23,679 nt of DNA. Origin: an uncultured Bacteroidota bacterium. Its GTDB lineage: Bacteria; Bacteroidota; Bacteroidia; Chitinophagales; Chitinophagaceae. Positions 23,629-23,679 of this stretch are shown here, piece after piece. Every line of letters begins with the position of its first letter. Position 1 is the first letter of the stretch. The translations under genes and the position numbers were made by a program. Location of the stretch: the NCBI GenBank assembly GCA_903905685.1, contig CAIVHI010000313.1:1-23679 (forward strand). The letters are read 5' to 3'. The notes under the pieces are model-generated. The model worked only from the letters and a program-made list of their open reading frames with translations. It searched no databases and was not told the origin of the DNA.

Positions 23629-23679
23629 CAGGCACGAGTTCCGAAACGGTTCAAAGTTTGGAGTCGAAGTAGGGAACAT

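Noticed and set aside
23646..23660. GGTTCAAAG-like T-loop string near the right edge
   Set aside because: There are no matching stems and the window ends; the resemblance is limited to the loop.
1..23679. Search for CRISPR arrays, transposases, phage genes, toxin-antitoxin pairs or restriction systems
   Set aside because: No regular repeats, transposase or integrase motifs, or defence-gene signatures were seen. The gene order looks like core chromosome.

Overview
The window looks like ordinary chromosome from a member of the Bacteroidota, most likely a Chitinophagales/Sphingobacteriales-type bacterium. The evidence is a secreted multidomain adhesin ending in a type B gliding-motility/type IX secretion C-terminal domain, an RprY-like response regulator, several short lipoproteins, and Bacteroidota-type promoter boxes (TAnnTTTG, sometimes with an upstream TTG) in front of several genes. 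No insertion sequence, phage gene, CRISPR array, rRNA or tRNA was recognised. No gene-free stretch exceeds 300 bases.

Layout. 1-3252: C-terminal part of a large T9SS-exported adhesin (signal peptide missing, so cut by the window edge), closed by a strong terminator. 3529-5767: two co-oriented metabolic genes, a mannose-1-phosphate guanylyltransferase (GDP-mannose supply) and a methionine-type aminotransferase, 7 bases apart. 5926-7140: a beta-propeller lipoprotein. It converges on a minus-strand pair (DUF3108 exported protein and a YbhN-type membrane protein) across a perfect 21-bp inverted repeat. 9069-10503: ruvC, divergent from the membrane protein with only 5 bases between the two start codons, then an orphan RprY-like response regulator. 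10521-12261: minus-strand purN, a small lipoprotein and a thioredoxin-fold lipoprotein. 12485-17580: ubiX, mazG and a 1240-residue histidine kinase whose start overlaps the mazG stop. 17691-19734: three consecutive small exported proteins that appear to share one LPP20-like core. 19974-23583: an Omp85/BamA-like barrel with a probable TTG start, a gamma-carbonic-anhydrase-family protein, and two tandem paralogous outer-membrane barrels with highly charged C-terminal tails. A good promoter match at the right edge points to a further gene outside the window.

How the genes work together. Many encode envelope functions: adhesin, lipoproteins, Omp85-like barrel, paired small barrels, lipid-flippase-like membrane protein and a large envelope-sensing kinase. 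They are interspersed with housekeeping genes for DNA repair (ruvC), purine synthesis (purN), prenyl-FMN (ubiX) and nucleotide sanitation (mazG). The most novel-looking parts are the three-gene LPP20-like cassette and the tandem barrels with polyampholyte tails. I cannot show that they form one system. Most housekeeping assignments are secure. Functions given for the small exported proteins are inference.
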